Translations under genes and position numbers: made by a program
Source: SZUA-36 sp963759155
Lineage (GTDB): Bacteria; Pseudomonadota; Gammaproteobacteria; Xanthomonadales; SZUA-36
Assembly (NCBI GenBank): GCA_963759155.1
Contig: CAVWXX010000003.1
Span: forward strand, 1-64,000
Direction of reading: 5' to 3'
Length of the DNA: 64,000 nt
The notes under the pieces: model-generated
Databases searched by the model: none
What the model saw: only the letters and a program-made list of their open reading frames with translations
Told to the model about the DNA's origin: nothing
Shown: in pieces, positions 42,021-52,666 of the stretch
Layout: the number at the start of each line of letters is the position of its first letter
Position numbering within the stretch: the first letter of the stretch is position 1

Positions 42021-42207
42021 TCCCAATGATCAATTGTTTTTTCCACCTGTGACGTACTCAGAAGTAAGCTACTGCACAGCCTCGGCTTCCCATTATCAAT
42101 CGTTACCTTCACACTCGCTCTAAAGTTCATTAAGCGCGTCAGGTACAATCATTGCCAATCAGTCAAGTTTTTGATTTTATTGTTCACTGCTAAAAGGGTG
42201 CTATTAA

Positions 42208-43035
42208 GTGGGATATTGGATTTTCGTAGTATTGGTTCTAATTGGGATGACCGTGGCATTGGTTTTACCTCGCTATCGGCTGAAAAAGGCGATTGCCGCA
42301 CCGTTTCCGGAAGAGTGGGTTGCCATCGTCGAGCGTAATATCGCAGTTTATAAGAATCTGCCCATGCCATTGCGTTTGCAATTGCGAAAACTGATCAAGC
42401 AGTTTTTACATCAAAAGCATTTCTCAGGCGCGGGTGGCCTTGAGATCACAGATGAGATTCGCGTCACCATTGCTGCAGAAGCCTGTATGTTGCTGGTCAA
42501 TCGTAAGACCGGTGTTTATCCGGCTTTGCGTTATATCATCGTGTATCCGAGTGCGTTTGTGGTTGACCGGGCGCAGGGTAGCGCCGAGGGTGTTGTCAGT
42601 GAGGGTCGTAAGGGTCTGCTGGGTGAGTCATGGAGCAATGGCAAGGTGATTCTTGCCTGGGATAACGTGCTGCATGGTTCGAGTAATTTTGTGGATGGGC
42701 AGAATGTTGTGCTGCACGAGTTTGCACATCAGTTGGATAGTGAGTCAGGCTCCACCAACGGTGCCCCCATTCTTGCCGGCAAGAACTGCCTCCGCACCTG
42801 GGCCTCGACCTTGTCAGAGGAGTTCGAAGAGTTGCAGGAAGATGCCTGGAAGGGCAAGCGTTCATTGATTGACCATTATGGAGCGACGAATCCGGCCGAG
42901 TTTTTTGCGGTATCTACAGAGACGTTTTTTGAAAAACCCGCACAGATGGCCAAACATCATGCCGAGTTGTTCGAGGTGCTTAAGTGTTATTACCGGGTTG
43001 ATCCGAGGGATTGGCAAACGGCACCCGTCAGTTAG
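42208..43035 (+). CDS. mtfA: MtfA-family zinc peptidase (DgsA/Mlc anti-repressor type)
   Basis: 275 residues; E. coli MtfA is 265. An N-terminal membrane helix is present (GYWIFVVLVLIGMTVALVL), which E. coli MtfA lacks, so this form is probably membrane-anchored. Conserved order: FSGAGGLEITDEIRVTIAAEACMLL, YPALRYIIVYPSAFVV, GESWSNGKVILAWDN, and VVLHEFAHQLDSESG with the zinc site H170-E171-H174, then YGATNPAEFFAVSTETFFEKP supplying the third ligand. In E. coli MtfA binds the glucose repressor Mlc; that partner is not visible here. GTG start with an AAAGGG site upstream. Confidence 0.88.
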   Translation: MGYWIFVVLVLIGMTVALVLPRYRLKKAIAAPFPEEWVAIVERNIAVYKNLPMPLRLQLRKLIKQFLHQKHFSGAGGLEITDEIRVTIAAEACMLLVNRKTGVYPALRYIIVYPSAFVVDRAQGSAEGVVSEGRKGLLGESWSNGKVILAWDNVLHGSSNFVDGQNVVLHEFAHQLDSESGSTNGAPILAGKNCLRTWASTLSEEFEELQEDAWKGKRSLIDHYGATNPAEFFAVSTETFFEKPAQMAKHHAELFEVLKCYYRVDPRDWQTAPVS

Positions 43036-43056
43036 CCAGCGTATGTGATTTTTGCA

Positions 43057-43986
43057 ATGGATAGAAGAAGCTTTATACGACGTAGCTCATCAGTTGCCAT
43101 GCTGGCTTCCCTGGCGCCCTTCAGCCAGGTTTTTGGCATGACCAGCAAGGCTGTCAAAGCACCCTACATCTGTATTTTTTCAAAACACCTGCAGTGGTTA
43201 GGCTACCGGGATATGGCGCTGCTGGCTGCAGAGATCGGGTTCACGGGAATTGACCTGACCGTGCGTAAGGGCGGCCATGTTCTTCCTGAAAATGTAAAAC
43301 GTGACCTGCCGTTAGCGGTTGAACAAATCCGCGATGTTGGCCTCGAGGTGCCGATGATCACCACCGGGATTACCCAGGCGGATGATCCGTATACCCGCGA
43401 TATTCTTGAGACGGCCGGCAAACTGGGTATTGGAAAATACCGGCCCGGTTGGTACCGGTATCAGAAAGATATGAAAGTCAGTGAGTCGATCGCTCACGCG
43501 CGAAAACAACTGGCACAGCTGCAGGTTATTAATGAGGCGAATAATATCGCGGCATCGTATCAGAACCATTCGGGTCGATATGTTGGTGGTTCAGGCTGGG
43601 ATTTGCTCGAAATTATCGAGGGCCTTGATCCCCGTTGGGTGGGTGTTCAGTTTGACATCCGTCATGCGGTGGTGGAGGGGCCGGAAACCTGGCCGATGGT
43701 GCTGGAGATACTGGCGCCCTGGATCAATACCGTCGACATCAAGGATTTCACCTGGGACGCGTCAGATAAATCCAGGGTTGCCAGCGTGCCATTAGGGCAG
43801 GGCCTGGTACCACTGGATGCGTTTTTGAAAAAACTGAAAGAACTGGACGTTCGCGAGGATTTCTCCATTCACTATGAATACCCCCTCGGCGGAGCTGAAA
43901 AAGGAAAAACCGACCTGTCGATTAGCAGGGAAGCCTTTACGCAACAGGTCGGTTCAGATTTTCGTTATCTCACATCCAGGTTGTGA
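43057..43986 (+). CDS. Tat-exported sugar phosphate isomerase/epimerase-like TIM-barrel protein
   Basis: 309 residues from ATG 43057. DRRSFIRRSSSVAMLASLAPFSQVFG is a twin-arginine type signal. The mature part is an AP-endonuclease-2/xylose-isomerase-like barrel: LLAAEIGFTGIDLTV, MITTGITQADDPYTRDILETAGKLGIGKYRPGWYRY, NHSGRYVGGSGWDLLEIIEGLDPRWVGVQFDIRHAVVEG, WINTVDIKDFTW and FSIHYEYPLGGAEKG. His and Asp/Glu of QFDIRH, DIKD and HYEY are plausible metal ligands. An earlier GTG (43045) is in frame but would bury the Tat signal. Substrate unknown. It is 21 bases after mtfA. Confidence 0.78.
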   Translation: MDRRSFIRRSSSVAMLASLAPFSQVFGMTSKAVKAPYICIFSKHLQWLGYRDMALLAAEIGFTGIDLTVRKGGHVLPENVKRDLPLAVEQIRDVGLEVPMITTGITQADDPYTRDILETAGKLGIGKYRPGWYRYQKDMKVSESIAHARKQLAQLQVINEANNIAASYQNHSGRYVGGSGWDLLEIIEGLDPRWVGVQFDIRHAVVEGPETWPMVLEILAPWINTVDIKDFTWDASDKSRVASVPLGQGLVPLDAFLKKLKELDVREDFSIHYEYPLGGAEKGKTDLSISREAFTQQVGSDFRYLTSRL

Positions 43987-44016
43987 ATTAACCGGATCCA
44001 AGAGACTCGCTGGCCC

Positions 44017-46117
44017 TTACTCATCACCGAGGTATTTTGCCAGCCACGCGTGTACTTCTTCCCAGTAATACTTGGCTTCGGGACCTTTCATGACCCAGTG
44101 GTTGGCATCGTGGAAAACGATCAGCTTGCCGGGAACTTCGTTACGCTGGAGATAGGTCCACGCAGCAATGGTCTGGTTGACCGGTACCCTGAAATCCTTT
44201 TCGCCAATGGTGAGCATCATGGGTGTTGAAAATTGATCGGCATACGTCGATGGGCTTTGTTCACGCCAGACGGGGCTGTCACCCCATGCCGGGCTGCCGT
44301 TCATGATTTCACGGCCATACACCGTATCACTGGATGAGTACTGGCCCTCCAGATCAACCAGGCCGGCATGCCCGATCAGGGCATCGAAGTGATCGGTGGT
44401 TGCCTGGAACCAGTTAACCAGGTGGCCGCCATAACTGGCACCCGTCGCCACCTGTCGTTCACCGTCGATGAACGGGTAACGCGCGATGGCTTCTTTGGTT
44501 GCCTGCAGGATTTCATCACCCGGTGTTTTGAGAGGGTCACTCTGAATGTTCCTGGAGAAAGCCTCGCCGTAGCCTACCGAACCGGTGTAGTCGGTCATCA
44601 GCACAACATAACCGGGTGCGGCCATCAGTGCTGAACTCCAGCGGACGTGACTTGCATCCATGGATGAACTGAAAGGCCCGCCATGGATTTGCAGCACCAG
44701 CGGATATTTTTTGTTCTCATCAAAGCCGGCGGGCAGGGCGAGCCAGTTATGGATCATGCGGCCTTTGTCGCTTTCAAACCAGAATTCGAGGAATTCAGGC
44801 CGGTCGAGTCCAACCACGCTTTCAGCGTTAAACTGGCTCAGGTTTGAATGTTTGCCATTTGACGGGTTCAGAAGGACAATTTCAGCAGGTACTGCCGAGC
44901 TTTCCCAACGTGCGACCAACTGGTCTCCGGCAACCGTTACACCGGCGTAAACACCCCGGCTGCTCCTTGTTAAGTGCTTTGACTTCGCCGCCTTTCGCCG
45001 GTAGCGAATAGACACGCGAGCGACCGGCATCCGCAGCCGTCAGGTAAATGGTTTTTCCATTCTTAGAGATGTCCATACCGGTGACCGAACGATCAAAAGA
45101 GGATGTGATGACTTTAAGGTCGCTGCGTATTCCTTTTTTGGACCAGTCAAACCGTCCGATCCCGTTCAGGTTATACACATATTGGTTTTCCGGTTCGTAT
45201 CTGCAGTAAAGCGCTTTACCATCTTTGGAAAAAACCGGGCTGGTACAACTCCAGTCGTTGCTGCTGGTCAGTTGCTCGGGTTCGCCGCCCGAGACCGGTA
45301 CCGAGTAGAGGTGGTATTTGACCCTGGCGTGAGCGGCTTCATCGAGATTCGTGGTCGCGTTGAACACCAATGCTTTTCCATCTGGCGTCCAGACCGGTTT
45401 CAGCGAATCATTGGAGCGTGATGGCGTGCCTGCAAACCCCTGGGCCTCGATCAGTTTGCTGCCTGCGAGAAGGTCCTTTGCTTCCGCGCCGGCCTTTGCC
45501 TCCTGAACAAATAAATGGGTTTGCATATCATCGCGCCAATGGTCCCACTGGCGAATGGGGAACATTTCATACACGGACACATTGATCTTAAGATCCTTGC
45601 GCGCTTTTTTTTCCGCCTTGTTGGCTTCGTCGTCGGTTGCACCCGGGTATACGCGACTTTCAAAGGCTATGTGACGTCCGTCCGGACTCCACTTTGGCCG
45701 CTTGGCGCCGGTGGAAAGACTGGTGATGGGAATAGCTTCACCGGGCCCATCCATATTGAGTACGTATATCTGGCTGGCTTCATCCTTACCACGCTTGGTA
45801 CTGAAGGCGATCTTCTTGCCGTCCGGGCTCCAGGCGACACCACCTTCGGACTCCTTGGTCGCCGTCAGTTGCACAGCTTCCTTTTTTCCATCGACAGTCA
45901 GTAACCACAGGTCGCTTTCATTGCCGTCTTTTTCGTAGGACGGTTTGGTGACACTCACCACCACCCGTTTGCCATCGGGGCTGGTCACCGGCTCGCCGAT
46001 ACGTTGCATCAGCCAGACGTCTTCATGAGTGGTGGGTCTTAGCTCATTATCCGCTGCCATGATGGCGCCGGATGAAAGACATAATCCAAGGAAGGTGATA
46101 GTCAGAAACTTGTGCAT
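44017..46117 (-). CDS. S9 family serine peptidase (prolyl-oligopeptidase type), exported (frameshifted)
   Basis: Signal peptide 1-21 (ending IMA). An N-terminal beta-propeller contains TolB-like repeats (VAWSPDGKKIAFST, PKWSPDGRHIAFES, PVWTPDGKALVFNA, PVFSKDGKALYC). The C-terminal alpha/beta-hydrolase part has LQIHGGPFSS (oxyanion), GASYGGHLVNW with the nucleophilic serine, GEKDFRVP (Asp) and DANHWV (His). An indel near 44962 separates the frames: the propeller frame is 44882-46117, the peptidase frame 44017 to ~44980, and KALNKE joins cleanly to SRGVYAGVTVAG once one base is ignored. About 700 residues when repaired. It would degrade short peptides in the periplasm. Confidence 0.82.
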
Positions 46118-46300
46118 GAGACAGCCTCGTGATTGGGAGTGAAAACACAGAAGATGAAACAGGATTTTACAGGCTTTTCAGCCCGGGGTTAACATGGAAA
46201 GCGTCTAAGCTTTCTCTGCCCCCCATTGGTTCTAGAGTTGAGTTGATAGTTCACCACTTTTTGAAGATTCAAACAGTTCCCCACCCCAGGAGACCAACCG

Positions 46301-47010
46301 ATGTCACGATTACCCCTGTTATTGATTTTCCTTGCTTGCGTTGCAGGCGAAGCATGGCCGATGAGTACGAGACGGTCAAGTCCTGGCAGCACTATCAGGA
46401 AATTATGATTGCCGATGGCAAATCCGAGGCCGAGGCTGAAGAAAAAGTTTCGCAACTTCTTGCCAGCCTGGGGTCGATGGACCGTTCGGCGGGCAGTGAC
46501 CGCATTGGTGTGGCAGCTCCGCCGTTCAAGTTCGACCATTGGTTGAATTCCGAACCAATGACACTTGAAGACTTGCAGGGGCAGGTGGTGCTGGTTCGCT
46601 GGTGGACTGAGACCTGTCCGTTTTGTGCCAGTAGCACACCGGCATTGCTGTCGATCAACGAGGAGTATTCACCGCAAGGCCTGACCATGATCGGCGTATA
46701 TCACCCCAAGGCAGGCCGTGATGGCCCGCTCGATATCCCGCGTGTGGAGCGGGCGGTAGCGGCTCGCGAACTCAACTTTCCGGTCGCGATCGACTGGGAT
46801 TGGCGAAACGGAACGCTCGCAGACTGGTGGTTGACCGGGCCTGATCGACCTGCCACATCAGTGACTTTCCTTTTAGATAAATCCGGAGTTATCCAGTTCG
46901 TCCACCCGGGAATGGAGTATCACGACCCGAATGGCTCGGAAGGTCACGCCATGTGCTCGACAGATATGGTGGGTATCCGGTCCCAGATCGAGCGGCTACT
47001 GGCGGAGTGA
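46301..47010 (+). CDS. TlpA-like thioredoxin-fold protein with signal peptide (frameshifted)
   Basis: From ATG 46301, with an AGGAGA site directly upstream, the frame gives MSRLPLLLIFLACVAGEA, a good signal peptide. One base is missing near 46352; the next frame continues MADEYETVKSWQHYQEIM through to TGA 47010. The mature domain has VVLVRWWTETCPFCASSTPALLSI with a CPFC redox site, then GLTMIGVYHPK and TSVTFLLDKSGVIQFVHPG, as in TlpA/ResA/AhpC-TSA redoxins. A periplasmic thiol-disulfide reductase is likely. The open frame upstream of 46301 is not signal-like and is not part of the gene. Confidence 0.75.
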
Positions 47011-47365
47011 TGGCTGCCCGGGCACCGGCCACAGCCTCTGCATAAAGCACTTCAGCGACAGTCGCGGGATATGACAGGTCTACCAACCGCCGCCACCACC
47101 AGAGTCAAGCTAACCCCGTAACACCCGATCGGGGCTTTTAGGTTAAACAGGGTCGATGCTGACTGTTGACCCTGATCTATGCCTCGAAAATTAGCTCTCA
47201 CGAATTCTTCTGCTATAGTTTAGTTATTAAGGGTCCTAGACCATGAACCGGACGCTTCTGAAAAGTTAGATTCGTAACTGATCTGGAGGGTCCGAATTTT
47301 TTTGTAGGTATATAAATAGATTAGATAAATATTCTTTCCACCTATGCTTTTCGTGGAAATATGTG
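47011..47365. other. Non-coding gap with possible terminator and structured leader
   Basis: After the redoxin gene, CCCCG (~47113) and CGGGGCTTTT (~47133) form a modest terminator-like hairpin. At ~47255-47306, CGGAC and GTCCG enclose a smaller AGTTA/TAACT hairpin and end in AATTTTTTTG, which could be an attenuator or the end of a small RNA about 60 bases before the next gene. No known riboswitch consensus was recognised. Confidence 0.35.
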
Positions 47366-48035
47366 ATGAAAAACCCAAAGCCAATTTCTCAGGAGTCAGC
47401 CCTCGTCATGAAGACACTTTGCGTGCGATCCATCTTTTACACTGTGCTAATTACTCTGGCCTTGACCGGCGTTTCAGTTTCCAGTTGGGCGCAACCAGCT
47501 TACAGCATTGCCGGGAGCAGTGATTCTGTTGTGGTTCAATGGTCACGAACCCCGGGTGAGTTGGAAGCAATTGAATTCCAGTACCCGGGTAACGGTCTAC
47601 GGGGACGGGCGCGTTCTTGTCAATTTCCCTGAGCATTCTCCCCGCAAGGGAGTGTATGAAACCCGGCTTTCCAGTGATGAACTTGATGCGTTGATGAATG
47701 ACCTGGTGAGCAATAAGGCCATGGAGTTTGAAGCTGGTTCGCTGGCTGAATCCGTTGTCAGTTCCCCTTCAATCACCACGTCAAGTGGCCTGGTTATTGG
47801 CAACATCCGTCATGAAACCGCTGATGCTGATGTGACGCGAATCACTGTTAATCTTGCCGAATATCAGCCATCCGGCGGTGCGTTACAGCGTAATGTTGGC
47901 AAGGAAGTGGTGGTTTCCGGTCTGCAGCGGTTGGAAGAATTACATTCTGACAACCCGGCGTTGAAAGGGTTGGCAAGTGCTGAACGGACGTTTATCCAGT
48001 TAATTGCCAGTGACAAACTGGTGGCAAAACAATGA
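47366..48035 (+). CDS. Exported hypothetical protein (frameshifted)
   Basis: Signal peptide in MKTLCVRSIFYTVLITLALTGVSVSSWAQ (ATG 47408; 47366 and 47363 are upstream alternatives). The frame changes at ~47580-47592: first frame VVVQWSRTPGELEAIEF, second frame TRVTVYGDGRVLVNFPEHSP, RLSSDELDALMNDLVSNKAMEF and so on to TGA 48033-48035. The YGDGRV and 'LSSDELDAL' pieces recall small bacterial exported proteins with a beta-strand plus helix, but I do not recognise the family. Its stop overlaps the ATG of the next gene, so the two are probably coupled. Confidence 0.6.
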
Positions 48036-50456
48036 TGCGCGCTTACGGTGGTTCACTAAAGCGAATTCGTACGGTCAAATTGTTGAGTGCATGGTTTTGC
48101 TGGACTTTTGTTATTGAGTATCGCGCCGTCTTTAATCGCGGGTGGCTTCATTGGTTCACTTGGAGGTGGTTCAAGCCTGAACGACCAGGATTTCATCCTC
48201 CACCCATCCGGATACTTCAATGGTGACGGAACAGCGCTGGACATCAAGCTTTGTATTGTTCCCGGTACGCCCAATGCTGCGGCGATGGTGGTGCCTATCG
48301 CCAATATTGCTGCCAAGATGAACGCTCAACTGGGTCGCGCTGGTAACCTGGTCAACGCCGAAAGCGGCGATGCCGTTCCTTTTTCACAATGGGATTTTGA
48401 ATCGGTGGCCCTGCATGAGGTTGGGCACTGCATGGGCCTGGCCCATGTAAATGCAGCGACTGAATCCGGTTTGACAGGCGCAAACCAGAACTATACCAAG
48501 GCAGCGGTGGGTGCCAATGGCGTACTCAATATCGATGATGGTGCAGATAACAGACGTGGATCAAAAGACGATTTGCGTACGGATGATGTCAGCGTCCATT
48601 GGTTCCGCAAAGGCACCAATAACCCCTGTGCCGATCCCGGTACCACGATATTTGACTCAACGACTTACACGGTCGATGGTGCTCTGCCTGCCGGTGACCT
48701 TTTTGCAGCTAATGCGGATGAGGATGTGTGTGATGACCTGGGCTCCGCAAATACGGAAGCCGTCATGCAGCAGGGTTCGCCCAATGGTCAGTCACAACGC
48801 TTCCTGGGGCATGACGATGCTGCCATGTTGCGCCTGGCAATGTCCGGGCTGGATGAAATACAGGGTACCTCGGACGATTACACGCTAACCGTATCAAGCC
48901 TGGGGATTTCAGATTCGGCTGAATGTGACATAAACCTGTCATTCAATGACGCCCAAACAGGATTCGCGGTATGCGGGGTGAGCTATGGGACTTTTGGCAG
49001 CTATCCCGACCATGGCGTGATCGTATCGGCCAATGCTTACTTTAATACGAAGCTGTGGATTGGCTGTTCAATACCACCAGTCCCTCTTACAGTGTAGGCG
49101 GTTTTACCATTGACCTCGAGGGCAGCGGACTGGTGTTGGAGACTGATGATGGTCAGTTCGTTCAAGTTGACCAGAATGGCGACTTCACCTTTCCCGAAAC
49201 CGTTACTGACGGCGCAGACTATGCAGTCACGGTGTTCACCCAACCTTCCAGCCCCAATCAAACATGCACGGTCAGTAATGGCTCGGGCACAGTCACTGGC
49301 GGTCCGGTCACCGACGTCGAGGTGACTTGTGAAACCGATACATTCCCCGTAGGCGGCACCGTCAGTGGTCTCGTTGGAAGTGGTCTCGTGCTGCAAAACA
49401 ACTTCAGCGATGACCTGCCCATCAGTGGTAATGGCGTGTTTACTTTTTCAACGGAAGTGCCTGATTTCGGTGCTTTCGAGGTCACGGTCAAAACACAGCC
49501 CGGCAACCCGAGCCAGACTTGCAGTGTGACGAATGGTGTCGGTGGAGTTTCGAGTGCTCCCGTGACCAATATTGTTGTGTCCTGCGTGACCGGTGGCTTT
49601 AGCGTTGGCGGTACAGTCAGCGGCTTGGCGGGCGATGGTTTAGTGTTGAATAATACTAATGGTGAAGATTTGCCTGTCACCGCAAATGGTCAATTCACTT
49701 TCTCCACGCTCGTGCCGGATGGTGAAAGCTATTCCGTAACCGTTAAGACCCAACCCACTAATCTTAGTCAGACCTGCGAGGTTACCAATGGCAGTGGCAA
49801 CATAGGCAGTGCGAATGTCACTAATATTCAAGTGACCTGTACAACAAACACTTACAGCATCGGTGGTGATGTCAGCGGGCTTTTGGGCTCCGGGCTTGTG
49901 CTGCTGAATAATGGTGGTGATGATGAGACGATAGCTGCCGATGGAGGTTTTGTTTTCGACACGAAGTTGACTGACGGCAATGGCTATGCGGTGACTGTCA
50001 AGACACAACCCACCAACCCGGGCCAGAAATGTGCGGTCAGTAATGAGGGTGGCACCCTTGCAGGTGCTGACATAACAAATGTATCAGTTAGCTGTGTTAT
50101 TACCTGCAATGTCAACATGGTTCCGGGTGGAACTGAAGTTTCCGACGCGACTCATGAGGCCTGCGACATTCTGGCTCTCGGACCGGACTATATCGTGGGG
50201 AGTGACGTCGATGTATCTGTATCCAGCGGTTGGGAAATCGATTTCCTTCCCGGTTTTAAGGTTGAGTCCGGGGCTACATTGAAGGCTAATGTCTGTGGTC
50301 AAAGCTTGTGTATCGACAGCCTCGACCCGATGCCTGATGGATGTCACTCATGTGTGACTGACGTCTGCATATGGTGATCCATACTGCTGTGATACCGCCT
50401 GGGATGGGGTGTGTGTGGGCGCTGTTGAGCCTGTGTGTGGCCTGGTTTGTGAATAG
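48032..50456 (+). CDS. Matrixin-like metalloprotease with four ~84-residue repeats and Cys-rich tail (three frameshifts)
   Basis: Order: signal region (frame break ~48080, hydrophobic GFAGLLLLSIAPSLIAGG); protease with HEVGHCMGLAH, the metzincin HExxHxxGxxH zinc motif, and ENADEDVCD-type acidic loops; frame break ~49045; four tandem repeats of the type VGGTVSGLxGSGLVLxN...FTF...YxVTVKTQPxNxxQTCxVTNG...VTNIxVxC (~49090-50095); then a linker; frame break ~50368; then DPYCCDTAWDGVC, a Cys-rich motif known from secreted bacterial proteins, to TAG 50456. The repeats probably form beta-sandwich stalks. A secreted zinc protease is likely. GTG 48087 is an alternative start if the first break is real. 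Confidence 0.75.
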
Positions 50457-50555
50457 CATATAAACTGAACGAATAAGTAGCCTTAACTCACGCATTGTCA
50501 TCCCGTCCCCGGGGGCGGGAATGGTCTTTGTCACTGGCGCATGGAATTTAAAACG

Positions 50556-51246
50556 ATGAACCTGTCAGTCATTATCCCTTGCTATAACGAAGTGGACTCC
50601 ATCACCAAGGTAGTGCAATCCGTCCTTGATGCGACCAATTCCGAATGCGAGATTATTATCGTCGATGACTGTTCTATCGATGGCACAAAACAGCTACTTG
50701 CTGAAACCATCGAAGGAAAGTTAGCCAAGGTCATCTATCAGCCAAAAAACCAGGGCAAAGGGGCGGCACTTACGCGAGGGGTTTGCAGCAGCGACAAAAG
50801 ATATCGTTATCGTTCAGGATGCAGATTTTGAGTATGACCCCAGCGATTATCCATTGATGATCGACCCCATCATCAATGACCAGGCCGATGTTGTTTATGG
50901 CTCACGCTTCAAAGGAAACCGGCCACAGCGTGTGCTTTATTTCTGGCACCGGGTGGGCAATGGTCTTCTGACACTGATGTCCAACATGTTCACCAATCTG
51001 AACCTGACCGACATGGAGACGGGCTACAAGGCCTTCAAACGTGAGGTGATACAGTCGTTAACCATCGAGGAAAACCGCTTCGGTTTTGAACCGGAAATTA
51101 CCGCCAAAATTGCCCGTGGCCAATACCGGATTTACGAAGTTGGCATTGCCTATTTCGGCCGCACCTACGCAGAAGGTAAAAAAATCGGCTGGAAAGATGG
51201 TGTGTGGGCGATTTGGTGCATCCTGAAATATAACCTGAGACGCTGA
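50556..51246 (+). CDS. Family 2 glycosyltransferase, polyprenyl-phosphate-sugar type (frameshifted)
   Basis: MNLSVIIPCYNEVDSITKVV, IIIVDDCSIDGT and QPKNQGKGAAL give the GT-A nucleotide-binding part. An extra A at ~50772 breaks the frame; the next frame reads REGFAAATKDIVIVQDADFEYDP (catalytic DAD), GSRFKG, DMETGYKAFKREV and ENRFGFEPEITAKIAR. This is the DPM1-like GT2 group that charges polyprenyl phosphate with a sugar. ATG 50556 is chosen since MNLSVIIPCYNE is the usual start. The convergent neighbour is a GT-C-like membrane protein that could use the lipid-linked sugar. Confidence 0.82.
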
Positions 51247-51271
51247 TCTACCAGCCTGGGCAAATTACAGG

Positions 51272-52666
51272 CTATTTGCTCTCCGGGTCGTACTTGATCA
51301 ACATCGCGTGACGAAATGTCAGCCCCTTGTATTGCCCGGATTCGACCTGGTCAAACCGTCGTGCCATAGCAAATACCCGGTAATTGAAATACTTGTACCG
51401 TGTTGAAGCATAGAGTTGCTCATTGAAATCCAGTACTGAATCCGAAGGTTGAACTTTTGCGGCATTTGTAGCCAATGGCGAGAACCCCGGTTCGCGTGAT
51501 TGCTGCATCAGGTAAAAATAGCTGCCGCTGGTGATAAAAGAAAACACGATGACCGGCCATAGCACGATGCGAACAAATGGTATCGCCGCCCGGCCAGCCA
51601 GCATGAACGCCAATAGCAGCAGCGGCGGCAGAACCCGGCCGCCGGCATTCACAAGCCCGAAAAAGTGATACGGGGCGACCAGGTAGAAGAGCGTAATCAG
51701 CACCATGGTGATAGCCCAGGTTTTACGCAAATCTGCGTCAGGCGATTTTTCAGATGTATCGTTTTTGAAGTAATTCCAAAGCGCCACCGGTACCAGTAAG
51801 CCCAGCACCGCAACCACCGCGAAATTGACAACAAAGCCCGGCCAGTAAACCCAGGCATAGTTTTCCAGCAGGCTGGTGCCATCGGGCCATAGAAAGTTCT
51901 TGAACGGGCCCAGCATGGCGGGGTAGCCCAGTTTGTAGATCAGTGCCTCGCTCAAACCATTCCAGTCTGCATCAATCCGTTGTGGGACGACTTGTGCAAG
52001 ATGACGACCAACCAGAAACCATAATGAACAAACCGTGGCTGGTATCAAACCCAGCACGATCGACTTATTCCACCTGACCAACAGGCTAACACCGAGGAAA
52101 AGACCAAATGTCAGGAACATGATGGCGTGCGAGAAAAAAATCGCCAGGCCAAACAATGCGATCACCCATGCCGGTGTGTCCGTTCTATAAACCGCGAAAA
52201 ACCAGGTGAGAAAGAGCAAGGCCGTATAGTAGCTGGCAAAGCCATACCAGAAAAACGTGGCCAGGGCTGTCGAAACAAACAGGACCAGTGCCGTTGCACC
52301 ACGCCACTGGGCGTCGATGTATCGCCTGCAAAAAAGCCTGATGACCGCAAACCAGGCCAGCAGCATGAGAACAAGGAATGCTTTTCCTGCCCAAAGAGGT
52401 GGAAATATAAAGCTCAAGCCGGTGAGCAACATCGTGACCAGTGAGTTTGGGACAGGGTAGCTTGCTAATGTGAATTGGGCGACAGATGCCGGGTCGAGGA
52501 TAAACTGCTTTATGATCTGACCCTGGTACACCCATTCGGCAAAGTCATGCAGGTAAGGGGCAGGGGCTATGATGATTGAGAGTAGAGTCAGAGCTAGAAG
52601 TATTATCAACAGAACGCCGTATATGCCCGGGTGCGATGGTGCTGACCTTGTTTGCTTATTATCCAC
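51272..52666 (-). CDS. Polytopic membrane protein, GT-C-glycosyltransferase-like
   Basis: 464 residues with about ten to twelve hydrophobic helices and a large first extracytoplasmic loop after helix 1 (APYLHDFAEWVYQGQIIKQFIL). The acidic residues there (HDFAEW) could play the part of the GT-C loop-1 aspartate. The C-terminus is a small soluble tail. I recognise no exact family; the resemblance to GT-C lipid-linked-sugar transferases is architectural. The convergent polyprenyl-phosphate GT2 gene supports a role in glycan or glycolipid modification. Confidence 0.5.
   Translation of the reverse strand: MDNKQTRSAPSHPGIYGVLLIILLALTLLSIIIAPAPYLHDFAEWVYQGQIIKQFILDPASVAQFTLASYPVPNSLVTMLLTGLSFIFPPLWAGKAFLVLMLLAWFAVIRLFCRRYIDAQWRGATALVLFVSTALATFFWYGFASYYTALLFLTWFFAVYRTDTPAWVIALFGLAIFFSHAIMFLTFGLFLGVSLLVRWNKSIVLGLIPATVCSLWFLVGRHLAQVVPQRIDADWNGLSEALIYKLGYPAMLGPFKNFLWPDGTSLLENYAWVYWPGFVVNFAVVAVLGLLVPVALWNYFKNDTSEKSPDADLRKTWAITMVLITLFYLVAPYHFFGLVNAGGRVLPPLLLLAFMLAGRAAIPFVRIVLWPVIVFSFITSGSYFYLMQQSREPGFSPLATNAAKVQPSDSVLDFNEQLYASTRYKYFNYRVFAMARRFDQVESGQYKGLTFRHAMLIKYDPESK

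Larger units (their letters stand above)
41413..42207. other. Long non-coding gap with two complex hairpin repeat elements
   Basis: 795 bases without a credible gene; the only frames are short and unconserved-looking. It holds the two repeat elements listed separately (41668-41778 and ~41908-42020), a duplicated tail at 42066-42108 and, at 41598-41615, a small GGGCCCGTGCCCAGGGCC-type hairpin. I see no tRNA or known riboswitch. Confidence 0.6.

Noticed and set aside
44017..46117. Two separate genes, a TolB-like protein and a lone alpha/beta hydrolase
   Set aside because: The two frames overlap by ~150 bases and join exactly at the family's propeller-to-hydrolase linker when one base is ignored, giving a standard S9 peptidase.
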